Shown here one piece after another: positions 7,044-13,885 of a DNA stretch of 29,269 nucleotides (positions within the stretch are counted from its first letter, which is position 1; every line of letters begins with the position of its first letter). Under the pieces are notes generated by a model. The model saw only the letters and a program-made list of their open reading frames with translations. It searched no databases and was not told the origin of the DNA. Origin of the DNA: a virus; the IMG/VR virus record IMGVR_UViG_3300030380_001578, positions 1 to 29,269 of that record; one strand, written 5' to 3'. The position numbers and the translations under genes are program-made.

Positions 7044-7061
7044 ACAACTATAAATTATGAA
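7038..7061 (+). repeat. 24-base leader repeat, copy 2
   Basis: This is a perfect copy of the element at 6866-6889. Its first bases carry the stop codon of the upstream gene and its last bases the start codon of the next. Related but imperfect A-rich leaders precede the genes at 7444 and 8647. Confidence 0.8.
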
Positions 7062-7281
7062 AAAGTATATTAGTAAAGAAGAAAGAGATAATACTAAAAC
7101 TTATTACAAATATGTTGATGTGTTAGTAAGATTTGAAGATGGTGGAAAAGAATATATAGAAAAAGCCACATCAACAAAATCAATGATGATGAGCCAAATT
7201 TATCAGATAGTAGGTACACGAAAAATTAAATCTATCGAAATAAAAGATACTTTTTTCAGACTAAAAGATAAGTGGTCTTAA
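7057..7281 (+). CDS. Small early protein, 74 aa
   Basis: The start lies in the second leader repeat. The product (MKKYISKEERDNTKTYYKYV...) alternates charged and hydrophobic residues, with strands such as YVDVLVRFEDG and KIKSIEIKDTFFRL, so a small alpha/beta fold is likely. No motif or family is recognised. Location in the early run suggests a host-interaction role. Confidence 0.7.
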   Translation: MKKYISKEERDNTKTYYKYVDVLVRFEDGGKEYIEKATSTKSMMMSQIYQIVGTRKIKSIEIKDTFFRLKDKWS

Positions 7282-7292
7282 CCAAAAATTAT

Positions 7293-7430
7293 ATGAGTAA
7301 CTACACAGAAGAAGAAATAGGTTCTGCAATAGCAGAGCTTATTTTATTACAACATTATCTTTGGGAGCATCCAAATGAAGATGCACAAGAAGTAATAAAA
7401 AAAAGAATTAACCAACTATCTAACAACTAA
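7293..7430 (+). CDS. Small acidic early protein, 45 aa
   Basis: It runs from ATG 7293 to TAA 7428-7430. The product (MSNYTEEEIGSAIAELILLQ...) appears helical and acidic, with a C-terminal EVIKKRINQL helix. It lies between two other small early genes with short gaps. Function is unknown. Confidence 0.6.
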   Translation: MSNYTEEEIGSAIAELILLQHYLWEHPNEDAQEVIKKRINQLSNN

Positions 7431-7443
7431 TCAATTAGAAATT

Positions 7444-7665
7444 ATGTACAATTTAGACCACATTTTTGGTGACATCACCAAGCAATTAGAATCACTTACT
7501 CCAGAAAAGATGTACAAGTATAAAATTGTTGGAAGCTATAAAGGTGGCAAGTTCAAGCAGATTGAACTTTGCAAAACTGAACAAGAAGCAATCATGACAA
7601 TGGAAAAAATTAGAAACAAGTATAGTCAAGATTGGGTTGTGACTTACTATAATATCGAAGAATAA
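7444..7665 (+). CDS. Small early protein, 73 aa
   Basis: The product contains KYKIVGSYKGGKFKQIELC and CKTEQEAIMTMEKIRNKY, a strand-turn-strand-helix arrangement that resembles a small single-domain adaptor. Its stop overlaps the next start as TAATG, indicating coupled translation. No family is recognised. Confidence 0.7.
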   Translation: MYNLDHIFGDITKQLESLTPEKMYKYKIVGSYKGGKFKQIELCKTEQEAIMTMEKIRNKYSQDWVVTYYNIEE

Positions 7666-7832
7666 TGTTTAAGAACTGCTTAATCAAACAAGTGCTGAAA
7701 CAAGCACACTGCAAGAAGGTATCTTTGGAAGTTGTCCAAAGGTATCTTTCTATTTATTACAACATCAATGCATCTATGAAGGTTTTAAGAACAAGAATGG
7801 TCTGGATCAAAATAAAAGATTCGTTATGTTAA
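7665..7832 (+). CDS. Small basic early protein, 55 aa
   Basis: ATG 7665 overlaps the upstream TAA, and the frame ends 7 bases into the next gene. The product (MFKNCLIKQVLKQAHCKKVSL...) is basic with three cysteines and many aromatic and long aliphatic residues. The tight overlaps support it as a real gene; its function is unknown. Confidence 0.6.
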   Translation: MFKNCLIKQVLKQAHCKKVSLEVVQRYLSIYYNINASMKVLRTRMVWIKIKDSLC

Positions 7833-8170
7833 GAAACTTTGAAGACAACACACACAATCTTTCTGATGAAGAATTGCATATTGCACAAGCAGTCATGAAA
7901 GGTTTAAAAAAGTACATTGGAAAATCAAATGCAATTCCTGGATCAAAGATTTGTTCTGGTTTTAATAACAACACTAAATTTAGATTGCAAGGTGTTAGAC
8001 TGCGTAAAATCATAAATCATTTAAGAAATCAAGGTGAACCAATTTGTTCAAGTTCAAAAGGATATTTCTATCCAGCAACAGACAAAGAATTGCTTGATAC
8101 TGTTGTGTCAATTAGCCAAAGAATAGATTCACAACTTCAAATTCTTAATCAACTAAAAAAACACTTATGA
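7826..8170 (+). CDS. Putative winged-helix DNA-binding protein, 114 aa
   Basis: The C-terminal two thirds contain RKIINHLRNQGEPICSSSKGYFY, which looks like a recognition helix followed by the beta-wing of a winged-helix domain. A helical tail (ELLDTVVSISQRIDSQLQIL) follows and would suit dimerisation. Similar small proteins occur in early regions of many phages. It may act in replication or early regulation. The DNA-binding call rests on the predicted fold pattern only. Confidence 0.65.
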   Translation: MLRNFEDNTHNLSDEELHIAQAVMKGLKKYIGKSNAIPGSKICSGFNNNTKFRLQGVRLRKIINHLRNQGEPICSSSKGYFYPATDKELLDTVVSISQRIDSQLQILNQLKKHL

Positions 8171-8421
8171 AACTAAGATTGAATAAAAATCAGCGTGTTG
8201 AAAGATGTGATACTGAAAAATCTTATGCAATAAAATATGGTGGCAATCAACTTGTGTTCTTGTCAAAGAAATACACAACAATTGATGAAAGCATTATTAA
8301 AAAGGATGGTGTCTATTGGTCAACTGAATACAATGTTGAATTTCCAGATTGGATGTTTCAACAAATGCAGTGGACAAATCAAGAATGCATTAAACTAATT
8401 TTAAAACAATGGCGGCACTAA
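8167..8421 (+). CDS. Small early protein, 84 aa
   Basis: It overlaps the upstream gene as ATGA and the next gene by 13 bases. The product (MKLRLNKNQRVERCDTEKSY...) has a beta-rich first half and a C-terminal FPDWMFQQMQW region with several tryptophans. It belongs to the coupled group 7665-8603. No family is recognised. Confidence 0.7.
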   Translation: MKLRLNKNQRVERCDTEKSYAIKYGGNQLVFLSKKYTTIDESIIKKDGVYWSTEYNVEFPDWMFQQMQWTNQECIKLILKQWRH

Positions 8422-8603
8422 TAAAAGTATATTACACTAAAGATGATGAAACAAAATGTGTTGCTCAATTCAATAGTGAATCTTTAATGGCAAGGTGTAA
8501 ACACATCATAAAACAAGATGCACATGAATGTGAAGCTAAACTTGAAATTTATCATCATAGTGTTGAAGAAATAGAATCTTCAATTAATTATAGTACAGAA
8601 TAA
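8409..8603 (+). CDS. Small early protein, 64 aa
   Basis: The product (MAALIKVYYTKDDETKCVAQ...) begins with a beta-hairpin-like segment, continues with SLMARCKHIIKQDAHECEAK, and ends with EIYHHSVEEIESSI. It has three cysteines and four histidines, so metal binding is possible but not shown by a recognised motif. A 43-base gap follows. Confidence 0.65.
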   Translation: MAALIKVYYTKDDETKCVAQFNSESLMARCKHIIKQDAHECEAKLEIYHHSVEEIESSINYSTE

Positions 8604-8646
8604 TTTACTATATTGCACAATAATTTAAACAACTAAACTTAAAACT

Positions 8647-8853
8647 ATGTCAAAATTATTTAATCAATTCGTTCAAGAAGTATTTGGTGGAAATCCACAT
8701 CTTTATGATGAAGCAAAACAAATTGAAGCTGAATCCCAAGAACACCAATGGCATGATGCCAGAAGCAAATGCAATCCAATAGATTCATCTGTCAAGGAAT
8801 GGGAGCAACTAAACAAACCAAACAATAAAAACCAAACTTTAAAAAACAACTAA
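8647..8853 (+). CDS. Small protein before the SSB-like gene, 68 aa
   Basis: It follows a 43-base gap with an A-rich leader (AACTAAACTTAAAACT) and stops one base before the SSB-like gene. The product (MSKLFNQFVQEVFGGNPHLY...) is polar and acidic, with a disordered Asn/Lys-rich C-terminus. No function can be read. The position suggests a replication-associated role. Confidence 0.65.
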   Translation: MSKLFNQFVQEVFGGNPHLYDEAKQIEAESQEHQWHDARSKCNPIDSSVKEWEQLNKPNNKNQTLKNN

Positions 8854-8854
8854 A

Positions 8855-9367
8855 ATGGAAATCAAAAAAGGAATTGTCAAAAGCGTTCAAGCAAATGGAA
8901 GTCTGAAACTACAACATGGAATCTTTCACAAATTTGAAATTGAAATTGGTGATGATGTTGGTGAATACTTATCAAAGTCAGAAGATGGTGGAAACAAGAA
9001 CTTTCCAGTTGGACAAGAAAAGGAATATCAATTGACAGAAAATAAGTTTGGTAAAAAAATCAAACCACATTTTCAGCAAAAGTCTTTCACACCAAATCAG
9101 TCATTTACAGAAAATCCAGACAAACAAAGAATGATTGTCAAGCAGTCTTCAATAAAAGTTGCACTTGATTTTATGGTCGCAAAAAAACCACAAAATTTGT
9201 ATGTTGATGATGTCATAAAAGTTGCTGACAAGATTGTTTCTTGGGTAATGGATGACAAACCAGTTCAAGATGATAATGAAAAAGCAAAAAAAGAATATGT
9301 GAAAGAAGCAGAAAAATTTGCATCTGCATCTGGTCAATCTTTACATTCTGATGACTTACCTTTTTAG
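8855..9367 (+). CDS. Single-stranded-DNA-binding-like protein
   Basis: The 170-residue protein begins with a beta-rich domain (KKGIVKSVQANGSLKLQHGI..., FKIEIGDDVGEYL-like strands). It has a helical middle and ends exactly in the acidic-hydrophobic tip DDLPF (residues 166-170), preceded by SGQSLHSD. That tip is the hallmark of bacterial and phage SSB proteins, which use it to recruit partner proteins. The N-terminal domain is not a textbook OB fold by eye, so it may be a divergent SSB or SSB-like replication factor. It sits just before the replication initiator. Confidence 0.65.
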   Translation: MEIKKGIVKSVQANGSLKLQHGIFHKFEIEIGDDVGEYLSKSEDGGNKNFPVGQEKEYQLTENKFGKKIKPHFQQKSFTPNQSFTENPDKQRMIVKQSSIKVALDFMVAKKPQNLYVDDVIKVADKIVSWVMDDKPVQDDNEKAKKEYVKEAEKFASASGQSLHSDDLPF

Positions 9368-9369
9368 TT

Positions 9370-9576
9370 ATGAATTGGATTCCTAAAAATAAAGCAGAAT
9401 TGTTGTTCAAAAAATTGTTTGAATCAAAATCAAACATGGCTAAAGAGCTCAGATTGTCAAGAGTAACATTAGACACTTATCTTGCCGATCCAGGAATGAT
9501 GAATTCACAAATCAAAAAAATTGCTAAATTGAAAAACATTTCTGAACTAAAACTTTTCAAAGCAATTAACAACTGA
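9370..9576 (+). CDS. Small helix-turn-helix regulator, 68 aa
   Basis: Residues about 20-40 (NMAKELRLSRVTLDTYL) read as a helix-turn-helix, the second helix carrying the DNA-recognition residues. A basic helical tail (IKKIAKLKNISELKLF) follows. The size matches Cro-like regulators. It lies between the SSB-like gene and the replication initiator and its stop overlaps the initiator start. It could regulate the early promoter or the origin; the target is unknown. Confidence 0.65.
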   Translation: MNWIPKNKAELLFKKLFESKSNMAKELRLSRVTLDTYLADPGMMNSQIKKIAKLKNISELKLFKAINN

Positions 9577-10334
9577 TGGAACATTCTTTTGACATACATC
9601 TTGCAAAAGAAATTGGTCTTGAAGAATCAATCTTGATGAAACATTTCATCTTTTGGATTCGTAAAAACAAAGCCAATGACAAACACTTTCACAAGGGCAG
9701 ATTCTGGACATACAATTCAGTTTCTGCTTTTGATGAACTTTTTCCTTACTTCACCAAAAGTCAAATCAGAAGAATTTTGAAGTCTTTAGTTAGTCAGAAA
9801 TTAATCATTGAAGACAACTTTAATTCTGCTAAATACGACAGAACAAAATGGTTTGCAATTGTAGACACAGAAAGATTTGTTGATTCCGACAAATGGAATT
9901 GTTCAAATACACAAATGGATTTGTCTAAACACACAAATGCAATTGTTGAAACGCACAAACCTATACCAGATACTAAAACAGATACTATAACAGATACTAA
10001 AACCATTTATAAGATGTCAATAGACATCTATCACAAGTTTTGTTTATCTCAATTAAATGCACCAGCAAAGATTGATGGTGTTCAAGGTAAAGCAATGAAG
10101 ACCATTTTAAGTTATTTAAAGACACTTTGCAAACAAAAGGGTGATGATAGTCAAGAACAAATTCTAAATGCTTTAAAATACATATTTAACAATTGGAACA
10201 AACTTGAACCGTTCTTGCAAAAGCAAATTAAATTGTCGCAAATAAATTCTAACTTGGTGAACATCATTCAAGACTTAAAAAAAGAAACAACCACAAACAA
10301 CATTGCTGATGACATCCTTGCTAAATATAGATAA
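9576..10334 (+). CDS. Replication initiator / replisome organiser
   Basis: This 252-residue protein has an N-terminal winged-helix domain with IGLEESILMKHFIFWI and YFTKSQIRRILKSLVSQKLI, the pattern of phage replisome organisers and DnaD/RepA-N-like initiators. A low-complexity linker of Asp-Thr-Lys/Ile-Thr repeats (about residues 131-142) follows, then a helical C-terminal domain with SYLKTLCKQKGDD and FNNWNKLEPFLQKQIKLSQI. The linker is encoded by three 12-base direct repeats, as expected of an origin carried within the initiator gene. It probably binds those repeats and loads the helicase. Neighbouring SSB-like and conserved replication-block genes support this. Confidence 0.75.
   Translation: MEHSFDIHLAKEIGLEESILMKHFIFWIRKNKANDKHFHKGRFWTYNSVSAFDELFPYFTKSQIRRILKSLVSQKLIIEDNFNSAKYDRTKWFAIVDTERFVDSDKWNCSNTQMDLSKHTNAIVETHKPIPDTKTDTITDTKTIYKMSIDIYHKFCLSQLNAPAKIDGVQGKAMKTILSYLKTLCKQKGDDSQEQILNALKYIFNNWNKLEPFLQKQIKLSQINSNLVNIIQDLKKETTTNNIADDILAKYR
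9967..10002 (+). repeat. Three 12-base iterons, candidate replication origin
   Basis: CAGATACTAAAA, CAGATACTATAA and CAGATACTAAAA follow one another without gaps; only one base differs in the middle copy. They encode the Thr/Asp linker of the initiator. Tandem repeats inside the initiator gene are the arrangement seen at the lambda origin and at many phage origins, so this is the best origin candidate in the genome. Confidence 0.6.
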
Positions 10335-10815
10335 AAACATTCTTTCACCAGTCAATCCCAAATTCAACAGACAGATTCTGAAAATGAAGATGAATGATGT
10401 GGTTGAGTTGCAATTGAATTCACCACCAATTTCATTGTACAAATCATTTAAACAAAATGAAGAAATGTCTATTGATATTTTGATGTTGATGATGCTAAAG
10501 TTCCAGGATTTTTTCAATTGCAAATCAAAAATGAACAAAGAACAAGTTGAAGAAACTGCATATTTGATTGTTCAAAAATTTAGGGGTTTGACTTATGTCG
10601 ACATCGGAATGTGTTTGAAGCTATCAAAGATGAATGAAAAAATCTATGACAGAATAGATGGCAATATGATAATTGGATGGCTTGAAAAATATGATGCAAC
10701 TAAAACAAACATGATTGTTCTGGAAAGACAAAAACAAAAAACAAAACAAGATTCAGAATGGTCTGCACTTGGTGAAAGAAGTTCTGTTCAAAAACTTAAA
10801 GACTATTTGAAATGA
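10309..10815 (+). CDS. Conserved replication-block protein, 168 aa
   Basis: I chose ATG 10309, overlapping the initiator by 26 bases; a TTG two codons earlier is also possible. The conserved half is AYLIVQKFRGLTYVDIGMCL, then KIYDRIDGNMIIGWLEKYD, a pattern I associate with small proteins near replication initiators in Bacteroidota phages and mobile elements. Its position immediately after the initiator suggests a helicase-loader-type or accessory replication function. That is inference; no catalytic residues are evident. Confidence 0.62.
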   Translation: MTSLLNIDKNILSPVNPKFNRQILKMKMNDVVELQLNSPPISLYKSFKQNEEMSIDILMLMMLKFQDFFNCKSKMNKEQVEETAYLIVQKFRGLTYVDIGMCLKLSKMNEKIYDRIDGNMIIGWLEKYDATKTNMIVLERQKQKTKQDSEWSALGERSSVQKLKDYLK

Positions 10816-10952
10816 AAAAAAAGTTAGTTACAAAAACAATGTATGAACTACAATTTGGAATTAAAGACTTTGGTCAATATTATGTCAGACAAAAAGAATA
10901 TTATATTAAAAGGTCTGATAAAACAATAAATGGTCAAAAGTTATATGCGTAA
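10812..10952 (+). CDS. Small basic protein, 46 aa
   Basis: It overlaps the upstream stop as ATGA and the VRR-NUC gene by 8 bases. The product (MKKKLVTKTMYELQFGIKDF...) is very basic with several tyrosines (QYYVRQKEYYIKRS). It could bind nucleic acid, but no family is recognised. Confidence 0.6.
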   Translation: MKKKLVTKTMYELQFGIKDFGQYYVRQKEYYIKRSDKTINGQKLYA

Positions 10953-11346
10953 ACAATCAGAACAAGAATTGCAAAAAGCAGTCATCAAGTATATGAATCT
11001 GCAACATCCATCTATTTTTATAAATGGATCAATGGGTGGAATATATATCAAGCATCAATCTCAAAGAATAAAAGCAAAACTTTGTGGCTATCGAAAAGGT
11101 TTTCCAGATTTGTTCATATATGAACCAAGAATCATTCATGGTAAAATAAGACATGGACTTGCAGTTGAATTGAAAGTCAAGGGAAACTATACAACTGAAC
11201 CACAAAAAGTTGTTCTGAACAGACTTGATTCATCTGGATATGTTTCAATGGTATGCACTGGATTTGACCAAGCCATTGAAACAATTGAATGGTATTTGAA
11301 TTGCACCGTTCCAGAAGTTGATGTGAATTATACAATCAAGGAATGA
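10945..11346 (+). CDS. VRR-NUC domain nuclease
   Basis: The product has the VRR-NUC core of the PD-(D/E)xK superfamily. GFPDLFIYEP supplies the metal-binding Asp, AVELKVKG the E-x-K pair, and TTEPQKVVLNRLDSSGY the following Q-x-x-x-L helix. Phage proteins of this type act as structure-specific nucleases, often resolving Holliday junctions during replication or before packaging. I chose ATG 10945 because MRKQSEQELQKAVIKYMN is the usual N-terminus; ATG 10930 would add five residues. It overlaps the sigma-like gene as ATGA. Confidence 0.85.
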   Translation: MRKQSEQELQKAVIKYMNLQHPSIFINGSMGGIYIKHQSQRIKAKLCGYRKGFPDLFIYEPRIIHGKIRHGLAVELKVKGNYTTEPQKVVLNRLDSSGYVSMVCTGFDQAIETIEWYLNCTVPEVDVNYTIKE

Positions 11347-11876
11347 AAAATCAATGGCATCCAATTGAATGGATATACAAAGACTTCAAATACTATCTTG
11401 GTTTTGCTATAAATAAAACCAAAGACAAAGATTTATCTGAAGACTTAGTCCAAGAAACATTTCTTCAATTGATGACCATGAACCAACATAAACTTTTAAT
11501 CATCATTGATTCTGGCAAGATTAAAACTTATGTCTGCAAGATTATGATGGTAAAATATTATTCAAACAAATCACAATTCAACAAAAAGATTGTTCAGTAT
11601 AAAAAGAAAAAGATTGAAAGCAATGATTCATTCCTGGAACACTTGGTTAATAAGAATGCTGAATTCGATGAAGATGCAAATGAACATCTAAACATAATGA
11701 ACAAAAAAATTGATGACTGCTTAAAAACATTTGATGAATATGACAGAAAGTTGTTTCAATTATATTATGAAACTGGTCTTTCAATAAGAAGACTATCTGA
11801 AGAAACTGGAATCACTTTTAAAAGTATTCAATACACAATTGACAAAGTAAAAAAGAACATTAAAGATTTGATATGA
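11343..11876 (+). CDS. Sigma-70-family (ECF-like) RNA polymerase sigma factor
   Basis: The 177-residue protein has a region-2-like motif DLSEDLVQETFLQL (residues 30-43), a charged linker, and a region-4-like helix-turn-helix (DEYDRKLFQLYYETGLSIRR, then LSEETGITFKSIQYTIDK) at about residues 130-175. This two-domain layout matches ECF sigma factors. A phage sigma factor would redirect host RNA polymerase, plausibly to the packaging and structural block starting about 2.3 kb downstream. The alternative is a sigma-like transcription regulator. It overlaps both neighbours as ATGA. Confidence 0.8.
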   Translation: MKNQWHPIEWIYKDFKYYLGFAINKTKDKDLSEDLVQETFLQLMTMNQHKLLIIIDSGKIKTYVCKIMMVKYYSNKSQFNKKIVQYKKKKIESNDSFLEHLVNKNAEFDEDANEHLNIMNKKIDDCLKTFDEYDRKLFQLYYETGLSIRRLSEETGITFKSIQYTIDKVKKNIKDLI

Positions 11877-12511
11877 AAATTACAAATGAAGACAACATGG
11901 AAATGATGTCAAGGTACGATTATAATCATTTCGATTTGGCTATTGTTGACCCACCTTATGGTATTGGAGATTTTAGAACTTCTGATTCACAAAAATTACA
12001 TAAGACAATCGATTGGAATAATTCGATACCCAATAAAGAATATTTTGATGAACTCAAAAGAGTATCAAAAAACAGAATAATATTTGGTGTGAATTATTAT
12101 TCAAAATATGTTGATGATGTAGGTAGAATTGTTCACGATAAAACTGGTGGAGGTAAAAGAAATAGTCCAAAAGCAATATCTGATTGTGATATTGCATCAC
12201 ATAGTTTTGGAGTTAATATGAAGATATATCATTATACATCAATCGGTAATGTTATTGGAAACAAGATTGATTGGGAGAATAATTTAAGATGGCATCCTTG
12301 TCAAAAACCAATATCACTTTACGAATGGATATTAATGAACTATGCAAATGAAGGTGATAAAATTCTTGACACACATCTTGGTTCTGGTTCAATCGCAATA
12401 GCTTGTCATAACTTAGGATATGATTTGACTGCTTGTGAACTTGACAAGGAATATTTTGATGCATCAATGAAGCGTTTAAAACAACATCAATCACAACTTA
12501 GAATTATATGA
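11873..12511 (+). CDS. Orphan DNA methyltransferase (beta-class, m6A or m4C)
   Basis: The 212-residue protein has the catalytic DPPYG (motif IV, residues 26-30) before the S-adenosylmethionine-binding motif DTHLGSGS (residues 166-173). That order is characteristic of beta-class amino-methyltransferases. RWHPCQKP at residues 139-146 matches the family's usual HPTQKP element, with Thr replaced by Cys. The small size leaves little room for a separate target-recognition domain. No restriction endonuclease is encoded nearby, so it probably protects phage DNA against host restriction or marks it for regulation. The target sequence cannot be read from here. Confidence 0.88.
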   Translation: MKITNEDNMEMMSRYDYNHFDLAIVDPPYGIGDFRTSDSQKLHKTIDWNNSIPNKEYFDELKRVSKNRIIFGVNYYSKYVDDVGRIVHDKTGGGKRNSPKAISDCDIASHSFGVNMKIYHYTSIGNVIGNKIDWENNLRWHPCQKPISLYEWILMNYANEGDKILDTHLGSGSIAIACHNLGYDLTACELDKEYFDASMKRLKQHQSQLRII

Positions 12512-12915
12512 TTCCATTCAAAGCTGACAAAGAACTTGCAAAGAAAAGAATTGCTATTTGTGAAGAATGTGAATACTTTGTAAAAAAGACAAGGACTTGT
12601 GGAACTGCAATATTTGGAGATAAGATTGGTGACAAGAAAACTTGTGGTTGTTTCATGGATGCAAAGACAAAACTATCTTTCAGCAGATGTCCATTTGACA
12701 AATGGGAATTTCTTCAAGTCACTGAAAATGACTATCTTGCCATCAAGAATTTATTGCATGAAGTAAAGAACACAATCAATCCAAAACAGAAAGAACTTTT
12801 GTTTGATATGCAAAGAAAATACATTGGTGGAAATACCAAGACCAGCAATTGTGTTCCTTGTTTAAAATCAGCATTGAAAGAGCTCGAACAGATAGTTGAA
12901 GAATATGAAAAATAG
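12508..12915 (+). CDS. Cys-rich zinc-ribbon-like protein, 135 aa
   Basis: The N-terminal half holds a series of cysteines: CEECEYF, then RTCGTA, TCGCFMDAK and RCPFDKW, the pattern of small zinc-ribbon proteins of Bacteroidota and their phages (DUF6171-like). A helical second half contains a further CVPC pair and ends with ALKELEQIVEEYEK. It probably binds zinc and perhaps nucleic acid or protein. Its role in the phage cycle is unknown. It overlaps the methyltransferase gene as ATGA-type coupling. Confidence 0.7.
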   Translation: MIPFKADKELAKKRIAICEECEYFVKKTRTCGTAIFGDKIGDKKTCGCFMDAKTKLSFSRCPFDKWEFLQVTENDYLAIKNLLHEVKNTINPKQKELLFDMQRKYIGGNTKTSNCVPCLKSALKELEQIVEEYEK

Positions 12916-13126
12916 AACCAAACCTAAATACTACACAAATAAATCAATCAAGAAAAAGATTGACACAATGCTTGAACAAAATGCAAGAAATCAATCTGCA
13001 CTTGGAACTGGATCGAAATATGACATTGGTGAAGAAGAAACAAAAAAATCTTGGAAGCAGTTTGAATCAGACATCAAAGAAATTGATGTTGACTTTTATA
13101 ATATAATCAAAACACAAGATGACTAA
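12905..13126 (+). CDS. Small basic/acidic protein, 73 aa
   Basis: I chose ATG 12905; an upstream TTG at 12896 lies in the previous gene. The product (MKNRTKPKYYTNKSIKKKID...) has a basic N-terminus and an acidic C-terminus (FESDIKEIDVDFYNIIKTQD). It overlaps both neighbours and is probably translated by coupling. No family is recognised. Confidence 0.65.
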   Translation: MKNRTKPKYYTNKSIKKKIDTMLEQNARNQSALGTGSKYDIGEEETKKSWKQFESDIKEIDVDFYNIIKTQDD

Positions 13127-13493
13127 ATTAGTTCTTCCAGTAAGTGTTGAAACAATAGCAACAAGACATGATGGTTCAGTCAAAATTGTCATGGGAACAT
13201 ATGAACTGAACACACAATCAGCAGTCAAGTTGTTTGATTTACGCAAATCAGAAGCGTTGATGTATCTTTCAAGTGACAACATATCACAAGAAGAATTGGA
13301 TGCATTAGATGGCTTTAAATTAGATTCAGAAAAGACAGATGGAAAAACACCATCTCAAAGACTTAGAGCAGTTTTATATGTGTATTGGAAACAACACAAA
13401 CAAAAAGACATTGAATTTGATATTTTTTATCTGAAGTATATGAACAGATTGATTGAGAATATCAAAGACAAGTTGGATGCAGAAACATACTAA
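13119..13493 (+). CDS. Conserved phage protein of unknown function, 124 aa
   Basis: A beta-rich first half (VSVETIATRHDGSVKIVMGT) leads into helices with SQRLRAVLYVYWKQ and FDIFYLKYMNRLIENIKDKL. The Leu-Arg-x-Val-Leu-Tyr-x-x-Trp and Phe-Tyr-x-x-x-Met spacing is familiar from proteins of Bacteroidota phage early regions, but I cannot name a function. It is followed immediately by the HNH gene, overlapping it by 17 bases. Confidence 0.68.
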   Translation: MTKLVLPVSVETIATRHDGSVKIVMGTYELNTQSAVKLFDLRKSEALMYLSSDNISQEELDALDGFKLDSEKTDGKTPSQRLRAVLYVYWKQHKQKDIEFDIFYLKYMNRLIENIKDKLDAETY

Positions 13494-13731
13494 GATATAC
13501 TTAAACTTTTTTGACTACTTTGGTGATGAATTTATTCCATGTGAAATGTGTGGACAAAAAGCAGTTGACATCCATCACATTGAACCAAGACAATCTGGAG
13601 GTTCTAAATTAAAAGACACAATTGACAATCTGATGGCACTTTGCAGAAGATGTCATCTGAAATATGGAGATAAAAAACAATACAAAAAGCTATTATATGA
13701 AAGACACAAAGAAAGAATTCAATCCAGATAA
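13477..13731 (+). CDS. HNH endonuclease, 84 aa
   Basis: I chose ATG 13477; a TTG at 13453 would add eight residues from the upstream gene. The domain is complete: CEMC, then VDIHHIEPRQSGG with the catalytic His-His pair, an Asn in TIDNLMALC, and CRRCH providing the second half of the zinc site. Small HNH proteins encoded just upstream of terminase, as here (about 0.5 kb), often assist the terminase in cutting DNA at packaging, as does HK97 gp74. A free-standing homing-type role is the alternative. Confidence 0.88.
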   Translation: MQKHTKIYLNFFDYFGDEFIPCEMCGQKAVDIHHIEPRQSGGSKLKDTIDNLMALCRRCHLKYGDKKQYKKLLYERHKERIQSR

Positions 13732-13873
13732 TGAAAAGCATGAAGAAATTCTGAAAGAAACAGAACAAGCACTGAATGATTCATTTGATGAATTCTTGAA
13801 AGAGTTGTCAGATAGAGAACAACCATCATGTGACATCGACAATCAAGAAGATTGTGATTCATGTGGTTCATAA
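13697..13873 (+). CDS. Small acidic protein, 58 aa
   Basis: I chose ATG 13697, inside the HNH gene end; ATG 13664 would add eleven residues. The product (MKDTKKEFNPDNEKHEEILK...) is acidic and helical, ending in CDIDNQEDCDSCGS with three cysteines in a possible metal-binding tail. Overlap of 35 bases with the HNH gene is larger than usual, which lowers confidence in the start. Function is unknown. Confidence 0.58.
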   Translation: MKDTKKEFNPDNEKHEEILKETEQALNDSFDEFLKELSDREQPSCDIDNQEDCDSCGS

Positions 13874-13885
13874 ATTAAACTAAAT

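Noticed and set aside
6866-7061. CRISPR-like array or tRNA-type repeat
   Set aside because: There are only two copies, each containing a start codon, and the intervening sequence is a gene. I saw no tRNA cloverleaf or CRISPR repeat series anywhere in the window.
9370-9576. Lysogeny repressor
   Set aside because: It is a single small HTH protein inside the replication operon, without a divergent promoter, partner repressor, integrase or attachment site, so a Cro-like or origin-related regulator fits better.
11873-12511. Restriction-modification system
   Set aside because: Only the methyltransferase is present; no restriction endonuclease candidate is adjacent, and the HNH protein at 13477 is too small and lies by the terminase.
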